Source: Jannaschia sp. CCS1 (GTDB lineage: Bacteria; Pseudomonadota; Alphaproteobacteria; Rhodobacterales; Rhodobacteraceae). From it: 64,000 bases of DNA. A model generated the notes under the pieces. It did no database searches. It was given only the letters and a program-made list of their open reading frames with translations, and was not told where the DNA came from. The position numbers were made by a program, and so were the translations under genes. Each line of letters begins with the position of its first letter. Position 1 is the stretch's first letter. The stretch spans positions 3,224,001 to 3,288,000 of the forward strand of contig NC_007802.1 of NCBI RefSeq assembly GCF_000013565.1, written 5' to 3'. This document shows positions 8,788 to 16,759 of the stretch, in pieces.

Positions 8788-10026
8788 ATGCCCCTCCTGG
8801 TGATGAAATTCGGCGGCACATCCGTCGCCACGCTCGACCGCATCCGTCGCGCCGCCAAGCGCGTGGGGCGCGAGGTGGCCAATGGCTATGATGTGATCGT
8901 CATCGTCTCTGCCATGTCGGGAGAGACCAACAAACTTGTGGGCTTCGTGGAAGAGACTGGGCCCTTCTATGACGCCCGCGAATATGATGCGGTGGTGTCG
9001 TCGGGAGAGAATGTCACCGCAGGCCTGATGGCCCTGACATTGCAAGAAATGGACGTGCCCGCGCGGTCCTGGCAGGGCTGGCAGGTGCCGCTTCTGACCA
9101 CCGATGCCCACGCCAGCGCCCGGATCGAAGAGATCCCGACGGACAACCTGAACGCCAAATTCGGCGAAGGCATGAAAGTGGCCGTTGTCGCGGGTTTCCA
9201 GGGCATCTCGCCCGAGGGCCGCATTACCACGCTTGGCCGGGGTGGGTCGGACACCACGGCCGTGGCCTTCGCCGCGTCGTTCGGGGCGGAGAGGTGCGAT
9301 ATCTACACGGACGTCGACGGCGTCTACACCACGGACCCGCGCATCACCACGAAGGCCCGCAAGCTCGACAAGATTTCGTTCGAGGAGATGTTGGAGTTGG
9401 CCTCGCTTGGCGCGAAGGTCCTGCAAACCCGCTCCGTTGAACTGGCGATGCGCTACCGGGTGCGCCTGCGGGTGTTGTCGAGTTTTGAAGAAATGTCAGA
9501 TAATGCGGGCACCTTGGTCTGCGCGGAGGAAGATATCGTGGAAAAGAACGTTGTGGCCGGTGTCGCCTATTCCCGCGATGAGGCGAAAATGACCCTGCAA
9601 AGCGTGGAAGACCGCCCCGGCATCGCGGCGGCGATCTTCGGCCCCCTGGCCGAGGCCGGTGTGAATGTCGACATGATCGTTCAGAACATCTCGGACGGTG
9701 GCATCACGGATATGACCTTCTCCTGCCCCGTGGGCGAAGTGGCGCGCGCCGAGAAGGCCATGGGTGACGCAAAGGCATCGGGCGATATCGGTTTCGCCTC
9801 GCTGATTGCGGATACAGATGTGGCCAAGGTGTCCATCGTCGGCATCGGGATGCGGTCCCACGCCGGCGTGGCCGCGAAAATGTTCCAGACGCTGCGCGAC
9901 GAGGGGGTGAACATCAAAGTCATCACCACGTCAGAGATCAAGGTCAGCGTGCTGATCGACCGCAAATATATGGAGTTGGCCGTGCAGGCGCTCCACGATG
10001 CGTTCGGTCTGGAGAAAGCGGCCTGA
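8788..10026 (+). CDS. lysC: aspartate kinase
   Basis: 412 residues. It starts with MKFGGTSVA, the phosphate-binding motif of aspartokinases, carries SSGENVTAGLMA and GRGGSDTTAVA (substrate and nucleotide loops), and ends with two ACT-type regulatory domains (RPGIAAAIFGPLAEAGVNVDMI; VGIGMRSHAGVAAKMFQTL). This is the first step of lysine, threonine, methionine and diaminopimelate synthesis, probably feedback-controlled by lysine and/or threonine. It is a single-function kinase, with no homoserine dehydrogenase fused. In many alphaproteobacteria ptsP lies directly behind lysC; here it is 14 kb away. Confidence 0.95.
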   Translation: MPLLVMKFGGTSVATLDRIRRAAKRVGREVANGYDVIVIVSAMSGETNKLVGFVEETGPFYDAREYDAVVSSGENVTAGLMALTLQEMDVPARSWQGWQVPLLTTDAHASARIEEIPTDNLNAKFGEGMKVAVVAGFQGISPEGRITTLGRGGSDTTAVAFAASFGAERCDIYTDVDGVYTTDPRITTKARKLDKISFEEMLELASLGAKVLQTRSVELAMRYRVRLRVLSSFEEMSDNAGTLVCAEEDIVEKNVVAGVAYSRDEAKMTLQSVEDRPGIAAAIFGPLAEAGVNVDMIVQNISDGGITDMTFSCPVGEVARAEKAMGDAKASGDIGFASLIADTDVAKVSIVGIGMRSHAGVAAKMFQTLRDEGVNIKVITTSEIKVSVLIDRKYMELAVQALHDAFGLEKAA

Positions 10027-10076
10027 ACGCCGCTGAGCCAGGCAAAAGCTCTGACTGGCGACGGGTCAACAGGCAG

Positions 10077-10346
10077 CTACAGCACCAGGTTGATCAGGAA
10101 CAGGACAACCGCCCCAACAAACAGCGCGGTGAGATACCCGTTGACGCCAAACCACTCGCGCAACTTAAACAATATGACGACCAGCCCAAACATGGCCAGG
10201 CCGCCGAGAAACGCGTAAAAGTCCGTTGAACCCAGAACCTTGAACGCTGCAAACGTGCCCGCCATTGCTGCCGCTGCAAGCACTGGCAAGTTGGCGCGCA
10301 GGCGATCAAGGGCTGCGCGTTCTTTTTCATCTTTGAGGTCATTCAT
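10077..10346 (-). CDS. small two-helix membrane protein, unknown
   Basis: 89 residues from MNDLKDEKER. The ATG at 10346 is chosen over an upstream frame extension because a strong GGAGGAGG site lies directly before it and it overlaps the end of the upstream gene by 8 nt (ATGAATGA). After a charged N-terminus there are three hydrophobic stretches (LPVLAAAAMAGTFAAF, FYAFLGGLAMFGLVVILF, YLTALFVGAVVLFLINLVL), so it is an integral inner-membrane protein. No family is recognised. It is translationally coupled to the larger membrane protein upstream. Confidence 0.7.
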   Translation of the reverse strand: MNDLKDEKERAALDRLRANLPVLAAAAMAGTFAAFKVLGSTDFYAFLGGLAMFGLVVILFKLREWFGVNGYLTALFVGAVVLFLINLVL

Positions 10347-10929
10347 GGCGGCCTCCTCCGTCATCTGCTGGCCTCGGCGGTGCCGACGGCCCGGGTGAGC
10401 CCGGTGCAGCTGCAGCATCTTGTCCGAGGAGCCATTCATTGATTTTCACGGCAACGCGCGAGGCGGCGCCGCCGGATTGGTAATAGGGCCGCAGGGGCAC
10501 GGCACCGTGACCATCGGTGAATTCAAGCACGGCCCGGCTGGTGCGGCCGCTGGAGGAATCGTAGCTGTATTGCAATCCCGCGCCGGTGAAGCTCGCGAAC
10601 GGATACTCCGTGATCCCGCGGCCCAAAACGCCCACCCGCTCCAGCGTCACAAGATTTGTGGATCTGTCAAAACGGACACGGCGCGTTTTCAGCACGAACA
10701 TGAAAACGCCCAACGGTATGACAGCCGCGCTGCCGATTGCGATCCGGGCGATCCACGATCCGTCGGCCTCGGAACCGGCGACAGGCTCCGTCGATATCAG
10801 GGCGAAGATCGGCTGAAAGAAAGCGGCAATCCCGATGAGGCATAGCCCGAGAGCCAGGCACAGGACGCGCAGCACGACGGGCCTTTCCTCGATCACCAGT
10901 CGGTTTTGGGTCTCTTCCAATATGGTCAC
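10339..10929 (-). CDS. membrane protein with two TM helices and a C-terminal globular part, unknown
   Basis: About 196 residues if the GTG at 10929 (TILEETQNRL) is the start; an ATG at 11028 in the same frame is possible. Two membrane helices (VLRVLCLALGLCLIGIAAFF and ARIAIGSAAVIPLGVFMFVL) are followed by a domain rich in beta strands (RRVRFDRSTNLVTLERVGVLG, YPFASFTGAGLQY), which resembles the PH-like membrane-anchored domains seen in many small bacterial proteins, and a proline-rich tail. It is divergent from the luxR gene and coupled to the small membrane protein downstream. Function unknown. Confidence 0.6.
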   Translation of the reverse strand: MTILEETQNRLVIEERPVVLRVLCLALGLCLIGIAAFFQPIFALISTEPVAGSEADGSWIARIAIGSAAVIPLGVFMFVLKTRRVRFDRSTNLVTLERVGVLGRGITEYPFASFTGAGLQYSYDSSSGRTSRAVLEFTDGHGAVPLRPYYQSGGAASRVAVKINEWLLGQDAAAAPGSPGPSAPPRPADDGGGRHE

Positions 10930-11048
10930 GCAACGCTTCTCTTGCGACAGGACGAACGGTGTCTTCTGTCCATGCCGCTTGCCGCGATTATTGTGAATAT
11001 GGCGATTTTCATATAGTGTCAGCGGCAAGATGCGGAGGCTGACGGGCC

Positions 11049-11780
11049 ATGATCCAAAGGCTGCAAGACTTCTCGGAAGACATCATTGGCATGACCGGAC
11101 CCCGCGCGGTGTGGGCCGGAATGGCGCATCTGGCCGATGATCTGGGGATGCCGTTTTGCACGCTGACCATGGCCCGGCGCGCGCCTGATCTGCGATCATC
11201 GCAATTCATCACCAACCTGCCCGCGCCGTTTCAAGACACGTATTGCGAAGGGGGGTTCATTAACGACGACCCGTTCTTGTCCCTCATCTGCCGCGACATG
11301 ACCGCCGCTGGATTCATGACGGACCCCGACGATTTGCCAGAAGCGGATCAACGACAGGGTGCCTTTCTGGATCTCACCCGCTCCTTTGGTGTTGGCACGG
11401 CGCTGTGCATCCCCGTCCGCACCACCCGACAATCGGAGTTTGGAGGTTGGGTGATCGGCGGCGACCTGCGGGCACGCGATGTCGCGGATGGGCGAGAGAT
11501 CGCGGCCATGCAATTGCAGCTGGCAGGCTTGATCGCGTTTGAACGGTTGAGCGTCCTGACCCGGCAAGCCAACCACGCCCATAGACGGCTCAGCCCGAGA
11601 GAGAGGGAATGCCTCCAATGGCTCAGCGCCGGATTGCGGGTCACGCAAATTGCGCACCGCCTGGATATTTCGGAATCCGCCGTTCATCTCTACATCAAGA
11701 ATGCACGTCGCAAATTTGGCGCAAGGACGCGCGAACAGGCCGTCGCCCATGCGATTGTGAGCGGAGAGATTGAACTCTGA
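11049..11780 (+). CDS. LuxR-family regulator with autoinducer-binding-like domain
   Basis: 243 residues. The N-terminal ~165 residues match the acyl-homoserine-lactone-binding domain layout, with conserved Trp/Asp/Gly positions (for example WVIGGDLRAR). The C-terminal HTH is LSPRERECLQWLSAGLRVTQIAHRLDISESAVHLYIKNARRKF, a complete LuxR/FixJ DNA-binding domain. No luxI synthase lies near, so it would be an orphan receptor, common in roseobacters. It is divergent from two membrane-protein genes that it may control; I found no convincing dyad lux box in the 120-nt intergenic region. Confidence 0.82.
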   Translation: MIQRLQDFSEDIIGMTGPRAVWAGMAHLADDLGMPFCTLTMARRAPDLRSSQFITNLPAPFQDTYCEGGFINDDPFLSLICRDMTAAGFMTDPDDLPEADQRQGAFLDLTRSFGVGTALCIPVRTTRQSEFGGWVIGGDLRARDVADGREIAAMQLQLAGLIAFERLSVLTRQANHAHRRLSPRERECLQWLSAGLRVTQIAHRLDISESAVHLYIKNARRKFGARTREQAVAHAIVSGEIEL

Positions 11781-11918
11781 ACACGCGGCAGGTCACAAAG
11801 CAGCACCGGGTCAGGACCCTGCGCGCCAAAGAATACCTGTCCGCTCAATAATGTGATGCGGTGTTTTCGCCGTCACCTGCTACGCTTTCCGCCAAGGGAC
11901 AACATGGGAGGCTTCTCA

Positions 11919-12362
11919 ATGAAACACGCACTTGCAGCCGCGCTAATGCTAGCGGCGTCGCCAGTGCTGGCCGACGGCCACGCGACGACGATCCGGGGAG
12001 AGGTGATCGACACCTGGTGTTACTTCTCAGGCGTCATGGGCGGGCCGGATGCCGTGCAGGGCACAGCACACCATACCTGCGCGATCTGGTGCAGCGCCGG
12101 CGGTATCCCCGTCGGACTTCTGGGTGAAGATGGCACGGTCTACATGATCCTGGCGATCGGCGGCGATGATCAAAGCGCCTCTGGCCAGACGCAGCTGGAA
12201 TTGGCGTCCCACGACATCACCGTCACCGGGCAGGTCTTTGCGCGGGATGGGTTGAACTACCTGGTGGTGGAGGAAGTGGTCGAGGATCACGGCATCACCA
12301 ACATCAATCACACCGATTTCGGGGTCGTTCCCGGTTTCGCAATCCCGAACCCGGAGGGCTGA
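11919..12362 (+). CDS. secreted Cys/His-rich protein of unknown function
   Basis: 147 residues. The ATG at 11919 has GGGAGG seven bases upstream and gives a clean signal peptide (KHALAAALMLAASPVLADGH). The mature protein has the motif DTWCYFSGVMGG followed about 20 residues later by AHHTCAIWCSAGG: three Cys and two His that could bind a metal or form disulfides. The rest looks like a small beta domain. It heads a run of four close genes ending in Sco and rhodanese, suggesting a role in periplasmic copper or thiol chemistry. The role is inferred from context only. Confidence 0.72.
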   Translation: MKHALAAALMLAASPVLADGHATTIRGEVIDTWCYFSGVMGGPDAVQGTAHHTCAIWCSAGGIPVGLLGEDGTVYMILAIGGDDQSASGQTQLELASHDITVTGQVFARDGLNYLVVEEVVEDHGITNINHTDFGVVPGFAIPNPEG

Positions 12363-12366
12363 GACC

Positions 12367-12933
12367 ATGTGGAGATATCTGATCCCGCTTGCCATTCTGG
12401 CATCCCCTGCAGCCGCACAGGAAGGTCCTTTCTCCGAAGGGTCCGAGGCGCGGTCCTGGAACCTGGCCTGGGAAGAACCCGCGCGGTTTGAGGCCACGGT
12501 CGTCGATATGTTGTGCGAGGTGGCGGGCGATTGCGACAATGCCTGCGCCGCCGGTCGGCAGTTGGGCCTGTTGCGCGCGGCAGATGGCGTGCTGACCTAC
12601 CCCAACAAGAACAACCAGGGCATTTTCACCGGAGCCGCCGTGGATTTGGCCCCGTTCTGTCAGATGGAGGTCGAAGTCGACGGGCTGATGATCGAGGATG
12701 AGTATGTTGGCGCAACCAACGTCTACCAGATCCAGCGCGTGCGCCTGTTGACCGATGAGGAATGGACAACCGCAAACGGCTGGACTGATGCCTGGGCCGC
12801 AGAGTTCCCCGACGCCGCAGCCCAGGACGGACGCTGGTATCGCAATGACCCGCGCGTCATGGGCCTGATCGAGGCCGACGGCTACCTTGGGACAGGCGAG
12901 ACCTGGGAAGACGCGTGGGAGATCACACGGTGA
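12367..12933 (+). CDS. secreted protein of unknown function
   Basis: 188 residues with a short signal peptide (MWRYLIPLAILASPAAAQE). Four cysteines are present: MLCEVAGDCDNACAAG and LAPFCQMEVEVDG. The segment VDMLCEVAGDCDNACAAGRQLGLLRAADG echoes the first protein of the cluster (VIDTWCYF...CAIWCSAGGIPVGLLGEDG), so the two genes look like diverged relatives. It lies 4 nt after the previous stop and overlaps the Sco start (GTGA). The same gene order suggests they act together in the periplasm. Confidence 0.7.
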   Translation: MWRYLIPLAILASPAAAQEGPFSEGSEARSWNLAWEEPARFEATVVDMLCEVAGDCDNACAAGRQLGLLRAADGVLTYPNKNNQGIFTGAAVDLAPFCQMEVEVDGLMIEDEYVGATNVYQIQRVRLLTDEEWTTANGWTDAWAAEFPDAAAQDGRWYRNDPRVMGLIEADGYLGTGETWEDAWEITR

Positions 12934-13496
12934 TCTTGCGAGCCCTCCTTCTGGCTTGTGCGGGGGTCCTCTCCGCGCAGGCCGCCTCAGCCCAGACCCT
13001 GACCGAAGACCTGGGTGGGGCCTTCGCGCTGACCGATCACACCGGAGCGATCCGCACGGAAGTGGACCCCAACGGCCAGCCGCAATTGCTGTTTTTCGGG
13101 TATGCCAATTGTCAGGAAATCTGCTCTGCCGTGTTCCCGACAATGGCGTCCATCGTGGACATCATGGACGCCGATGGCATTGCGATACGGCCCGTCCTGA
13201 TCACTGTCGACCCGGAGCGTGACACGGTAGACACCATGGCCGATGCCCTGCATATCCATCACCCGGATTTCATCGGGCTGACCGGGTCGGAGGCTGACCT
13301 GCAAGTGGCCTACGATGCCTATTCCGTCGAGTTCGAAGAGCTTTTCGTCGACCCGTTCTACGGTACGGTATTCTCCCACGGATCGTTCATCTACCTGCTG
13401 GATGGGGACGGTACCGTTCTGACCCTGCTTCCCCCGGTGCTGGGGTCGCAGATGATGGCCGACATCGTCGCAGGCTATCTGGACGAGACAAGTTAA
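12930..13496 (+). CDS. SCO1/SenC-family copper chaperone/thiol protein
   Basis: 188 residues with an N-terminal signal sequence (LRALLLACAGVLSAQAASA). The thioredoxin-like fold carries the Sco metal site: CxxxC in NCQEICSAVFP and the distant His in FSHGSFIYLLD. Family members deliver copper to the CuA site of cytochrome c oxidase or keep its thiols reduced. The GTG at 12930 overlaps the previous stop; another GTG at 12915 is possible. The usual CPxxCP is changed (CQEIC), so it belongs to a divergent branch, and no oxidase genes lie nearby. Confidence 0.85.
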   Translation: MILRALLLACAGVLSAQAASAQTLTEDLGGAFALTDHTGAIRTEVDPNGQPQLLFFGYANCQEICSAVFPTMASIVDIMDADGIAIRPVLITVDPERDTVDTMADALHIHHPDFIGLTGSEADLQVAYDAYSVEFEELFVDPFYGTVFSHGSFIYLLDGDGTVLTLLPPVLGSQMMADIVAGYLDETS

Positions 13497-13497
13497 C

Positions 13498-13956
13498 ATG
13501 AACCGCAGACGTGTTTTGATCGGCGTGGGTGCGCTGGCGCTGGTCGCAGGCACCTTTGCTGCCACCGAGGGCCGCAACCTATTCTACGCCGCCCTGTCTG
13601 AGGGTGTGGAGCGTCAGATTGACGTGTCCACGGCCCATGATCTGGCGCGCGAGGGGGAGATCGTATTGATCGACATTCGCCGACCCGATGAATGGGAGGC
13701 AACAGGCAGCCCCGCCTCCGGCCACCGCCTCGACATGCGCCGCGATGATTTCACCGACGCCCTGCTGGCACTGACGGGCGGCGATACCGATGTGCGCGTG
13801 GCGCTGATCTGCATGCGTGGCGTCCGGTCATCACGGATGACCAACCGCCTGACCGAGGCGGGCTTCACCCAGATCATTGATGTGCCCGAAGGCATGCTTG
13901 GCTCTGGGGCGGGGCCCGGCTGGATCAGCGAAGGGTTGCCCCTTGACCGCACGTAG
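13498..13956 (+). CDS. membrane-anchored rhodanese-like protein
   Basis: 152 residues. A short N-terminal hydrophobic segment (RRVLIGVGALALVAGTFAA) could be a signal anchor. The single rhodanese domain has the CDC25-like start VLIDIRRPDEW and the active-site Cys in ALICMRGVRSSRM. Such proteins pass sulfur or act as persulfide carriers. It begins 1 nt after the Sco stop, so a periplasmic partnership with Sco and the two Cys-rich proteins is likely. The 3' end overlaps the likely TTG start of the esterase gene by 14 nt. Confidence 0.8.
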   Translation: MNRRRVLIGVGALALVAGTFAATEGRNLFYAALSEGVERQIDVSTAHDLAREGEIVLIDIRRPDEWEATGSPASGHRLDMRRDDFTDALLALTGGDTDVRVALICMRGVRSSRMTNRLTEAGFTQIIDVPEGMLGSGAGPGWISEGLPLDRT

Positions 13957-14854
13957 ACCGCACCGCGCCCCGCGTGACGCTGGCGAAATCCCTTGCAAGG
14001 GATTTGTCAGAGCCTTGCAAGGCTCTGGCCAGGCTTTTGCAAAAGCCTGGCTTGCGCTTGTGGCAACGTCCAACACAGCCTTTGCCGATTGCGCTGGAAC
14101 ACCCGGCCCGTGCGAACTTGCATCCGGCGAATATCACATCACCTTACCGGAGGGCGAAGGCCCCTTCCCCGCGATCATGATGTTGCACGGCTCGGGCGGG
14201 CGTGGCGACGGCATGGTGAACATGCTGGCTGAGGCGGTCACGGCGCGCGGCTACGCCCTTATCGGCCCCCAGGGTCTGCAACGGGAAGGCTCCCGCTTCG
14301 GGTCCACCTGGTCGTTCCACCCCGACTTCACGCCGGTCCGCGATGAACCCACTTTTCTGGCTGATGTCCTCTCTGACGCCGCCGACGTTCACAATATCGA
14401 CCGCGATACGGTAATGGTTGCGGGCTTCTCAATCGGAGGGTCGATGACCTCCTACCTGGCCTGCTCCACCCCCGACATCGCCAGCGCCTACGCGCCCGTC
14501 GCCGGGGCTTTCTGGCGGCCGCACCCGGCGCTTGACGCCTGTGCCGCACCCGTTGACGTCCTGCACACCCACGGCTGGTCAGACGGTACGGTCCCCATTG
14601 AAGGGCGCGTGTTCCGCGACGGCGCTGTCCGCCAAGGCGATGTCTTCGCGTCCATGGAGATCTGGCGCGAGACGAATTCCTGCGACCGATCCGCCCCGGA
14701 CCAGATCACAAACGAGGGGGAGTACTGGCACCGCATCTGGTCATCGTGCGCGGGGGGATCGCTGCAATTTGCCCTCCACCCGGGCGGCCATGCGGTGCCG
14801 CGCGGATGGGTGGATATGGCGCTGGACTGGTTTGAGGCATTGCCGGACCACTAG
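13943..14854 (+). CDS. secreted alpha/beta-hydrolase, PHB-depolymerase/LpqC-like esterase
   Basis: About 303 residues. The Ser nucleophile is in GFSIGGSM, the oxyanion loop is MLHGSGGRGDG, the Asp is in HGWSDGTVP and the His is in HPGGHAVPRGW, so the triad is complete; the pattern fits the LpqC/feruloyl-esterase branch of PHB-depolymerase-like enzymes. No ATG is available near the conserved part. The TTG at 13943 is preferred because GAAGGG lies seven bases before it; a hydrophobic stretch (AKAWLALVATSNTAFA) then gives a plausible signal peptide. Codons for much of that signal region come from the three palindromes at 13986-14051. Confidence 0.75.
   Translation: MTARRPHRAPRDAGEIPCKGFVRALQGSGQAFAKAWLALVATSNTAFADCAGTPGPCELASGEYHITLPEGEGPFPAIMMLHGSGGRGDGMVNMLAEAVTARGYALIGPQGLQREGSRFGSTWSFHPDFTPVRDEPTFLADVLSDAADVHNIDRDTVMVAGFSIGGSMTSYLACSTPDIASAYAPVAGAFWRPHPALDACAAPVDVLHTHGWSDGTVPIEGRVFRDGAVRQGDVFASMEIWRETNSCDRSAPDQITNEGEYWHRIWSSCAGGSLQFALHPGGHAVPRGWVDMALDWFEALPDH
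13986..14051. repeat. three phased perfect palindromes sharing a TTGCAA core
   Basis: 13986-14005 is AAATCCCTTGCAAGGGATTT; 14008-14027 is CAGAGCCTTGCAAGGCTCTG; 14028-14051 is a 24-bp palindrome whose inner part is CAGGCTTTTGCAAAAGCCTG. All are perfect. Their centres (13995.5, 14017.5, 14039.5) are exactly 22 bp apart, about two DNA turns. They lie between the rhodanese stop and the conserved part of the esterase. They could be binding sites on one face of DNA, a REP-like element, or RNA hairpins. Confidence 0.9.
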
Positions 14855-14881
14855 CGTCGATGCGCCGTCAGACCGGCCATA

Positions 14882-16759
14882 TTATTCCGCAGCGCGTGGC
14901 AGGTCTTGCAACGATGCGCGCAACTCCGCCCGATGCGCTTTGGCCGCCTTGATGATTGGCGGGGCGGCATAGACCTCTGGCGTGCCCAAAGCCCGTGTCG
15001 TCGCCCGAAACCGCGTCAGGCGCAGGCCCGACAGCGCCGACAGGGGCACCGCAAACGCCAGGGAAATCGCAATCGGCAACAGCCACAGCGACACGATGCC
15101 CGCGACCATGCCGGTGATCATCGCTATCCCGGCAAGGGTCTCCAACACATGAAACTGCATCAAGGCCCAGAGCGAGTATCGCCCACCCGCACGGGCCTGC
15201 GGGGTCCAGTCGATCCTGAGGCCAAGCACCGTCTTCCCAACGGCGAGTGTCTGCTGCACCATCAGGATCGGGGCAAAGAGGATCGACAGGATCAGCTCGG
15301 TCACAAAGGACGCCGCGAAGCGAACAACGCCGCCGAGTTCCGCAATCCGGAGGCCTACACCGCCCACAGCCGCCGCGCCTAGCGCCTTGGGAGCCAACAA
15401 CATTCCGTACATGAAGACCAGGAGGGCCGTGGAATGAACGGCCGTCATCTCCGGCCATTGCACCTGCGGGTTCCGGCCCGAGAAGTAGCGGATAACGTTT
15501 TGTTCCTCGCCCGTTCCGATCAACGCCCAGACCATCAGCAATGCGAACCAGGCGGGGCTCAACAGATAGCTGATCGCCCCATGGAACATGTGGAAGCGAC
15601 TGACGCCGTGAAACCCCTTGGCGGCCAGTAATTTGAGGTGTTGCAGGTTGCCCTGGCACCAGCGCTGGTCGCGGATCACATAGTCGATCAGTGTCGCGGG
15701 GACCTCCTCATAGCTGCCCTTGATGCGCGGCGAGAAGCGCACGCCCCAGCCCGCGCGCCGCAAGAGCCCCGCCTCCACGAAGTCATGGGACAGGATCAAT
15801 GCGCCGTCCTTGCCCGACAGCGTCCGGATTTTTGGTAGCCCTGCGCAGGCGGCAAAGGCCGCGGTGCGGATGATCGCATTGTGGCCCCAGTAATTGCCCT
15901 CCCGGTCGCTCCAGGTTGCCAGACCTTCCGCCAGCACCGAGCCATATATGGTGGACGCAAACTGCTGCACACGGGCGAAGACGGTCTCGGCACCATAAAG
16001 TTGCGGGAAGCTCTGGATCAGGCCTGCTGTGGTGTCGGTCGACAGCTCATCGGTCAGCGCCACAATCGCGTCGCCAGACATAAGGCTATCGGCGTCGAGG
16101 ACCAGCATCGCCTTGAACCCACCGCCCCAACGCTCCACCCAATCGGCGAGATTGCCGACCTTGCGGTCAATATTCTCGGCCCGCCTGCGATAATGGATGC
16201 GGATGCTGTCGGGCAGCCGGGCGCGCAGGGTCGCGAAGGCGCGCAGCTCCTGCTCGGCCGTCGTTGCGTCGCGGGTGTCAGACAGGATGAACAGCGTGTA
16301 GCGGTGCTGCGTCGGACGCGCGTCGAGCGCTTCCAGCATCGCGCAGGCATTGCCGAACACGTCCCAGGGCACCTCATTGTAGCAGGGCACCAGAAGCGCC
16401 ACGTCCATCGCGGGGCCGGTTTCGGGCGCGGCGCGTTTGCGGGTCAGGATCAGCCGCAGGATCCCCACCGTCACGGTCGACACCGACAGCGAAATCCAGA
16501 AAAACGTGATCGCGATCAGGGCGATAAGAACCATCTCAAAGCCAGTCAGGCCGCCCATCACGAACCAGTTGGTGAAGGCCGCCACGAGGCCAAAGGTCGT
16601 CACGAACGCGGGCAGAAATGTCGCCAGCCGCCAAAGGCCCGCGCGGCCCCGGCCCAATCCCGGCGCGCGCACATCCTGGTAGGGCGCACGCAGGTTCTGG
16701 ATCGGGCGCGGCAACCGCGCCTCAGACGGCATATAGGGCTCGTGCAGCGGCGCGCTCAT
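14882..16759 (-). CDS. opgH: OpgH/MdoH glucans biosynthesis glucosyltransferase
   Basis: 625 residues. A GT2-type cytoplasmic domain carries DADSLMSGD, an ED-like base region, and the QRW motif in VIRDQRWCQGNLQHL. Membrane helices flank it on both sides (for example LATFLPAFVTTFGLVAAFTNWFV near the N-terminus and several after residue 400). OpgH polymerises UDP-glucose into the beta-1,2 backbone of osmoregulated periplasmic glucans and moves it across the inner membrane. The start at 16759 overlaps the opgG/D stop by 4 nt (ATGA); a longer frame exists but is not needed. Confidence 0.93.
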   Translation of the reverse strand: MSAPLHEPYMPSEARLPRPIQNLRAPYQDVRAPGLGRGRAGLWRLATFLPAFVTTFGLVAAFTNWFVMGGLTGFEMVLIALIAITFFWISLSVSTVTVGILRLILTRKRAAPETGPAMDVALLVPCYNEVPWDVFGNACAMLEALDARPTQHRYTLFILSDTRDATTAEQELRAFATLRARLPDSIRIHYRRRAENIDRKVGNLADWVERWGGGFKAMLVLDADSLMSGDAIVALTDELSTDTTAGLIQSFPQLYGAETVFARVQQFASTIYGSVLAEGLATWSDREGNYWGHNAIIRTAAFAACAGLPKIRTLSGKDGALILSHDFVEAGLLRRAGWGVRFSPRIKGSYEEVPATLIDYVIRDQRWCQGNLQHLKLLAAKGFHGVSRFHMFHGAISYLLSPAWFALLMVWALIGTGEEQNVIRYFSGRNPQVQWPEMTAVHSTALLVFMYGMLLAPKALGAAAVGGVGLRIAELGGVVRFAASFVTELILSILFAPILMVQQTLAVGKTVLGLRIDWTPQARAGGRYSLWALMQFHVLETLAGIAMITGMVAGIVSLWLLPIAISLAFAVPLSALSGLRLTRFRATTRALGTPEVYAAPPIIKAAKAHRAELRASLQDLPRAAE

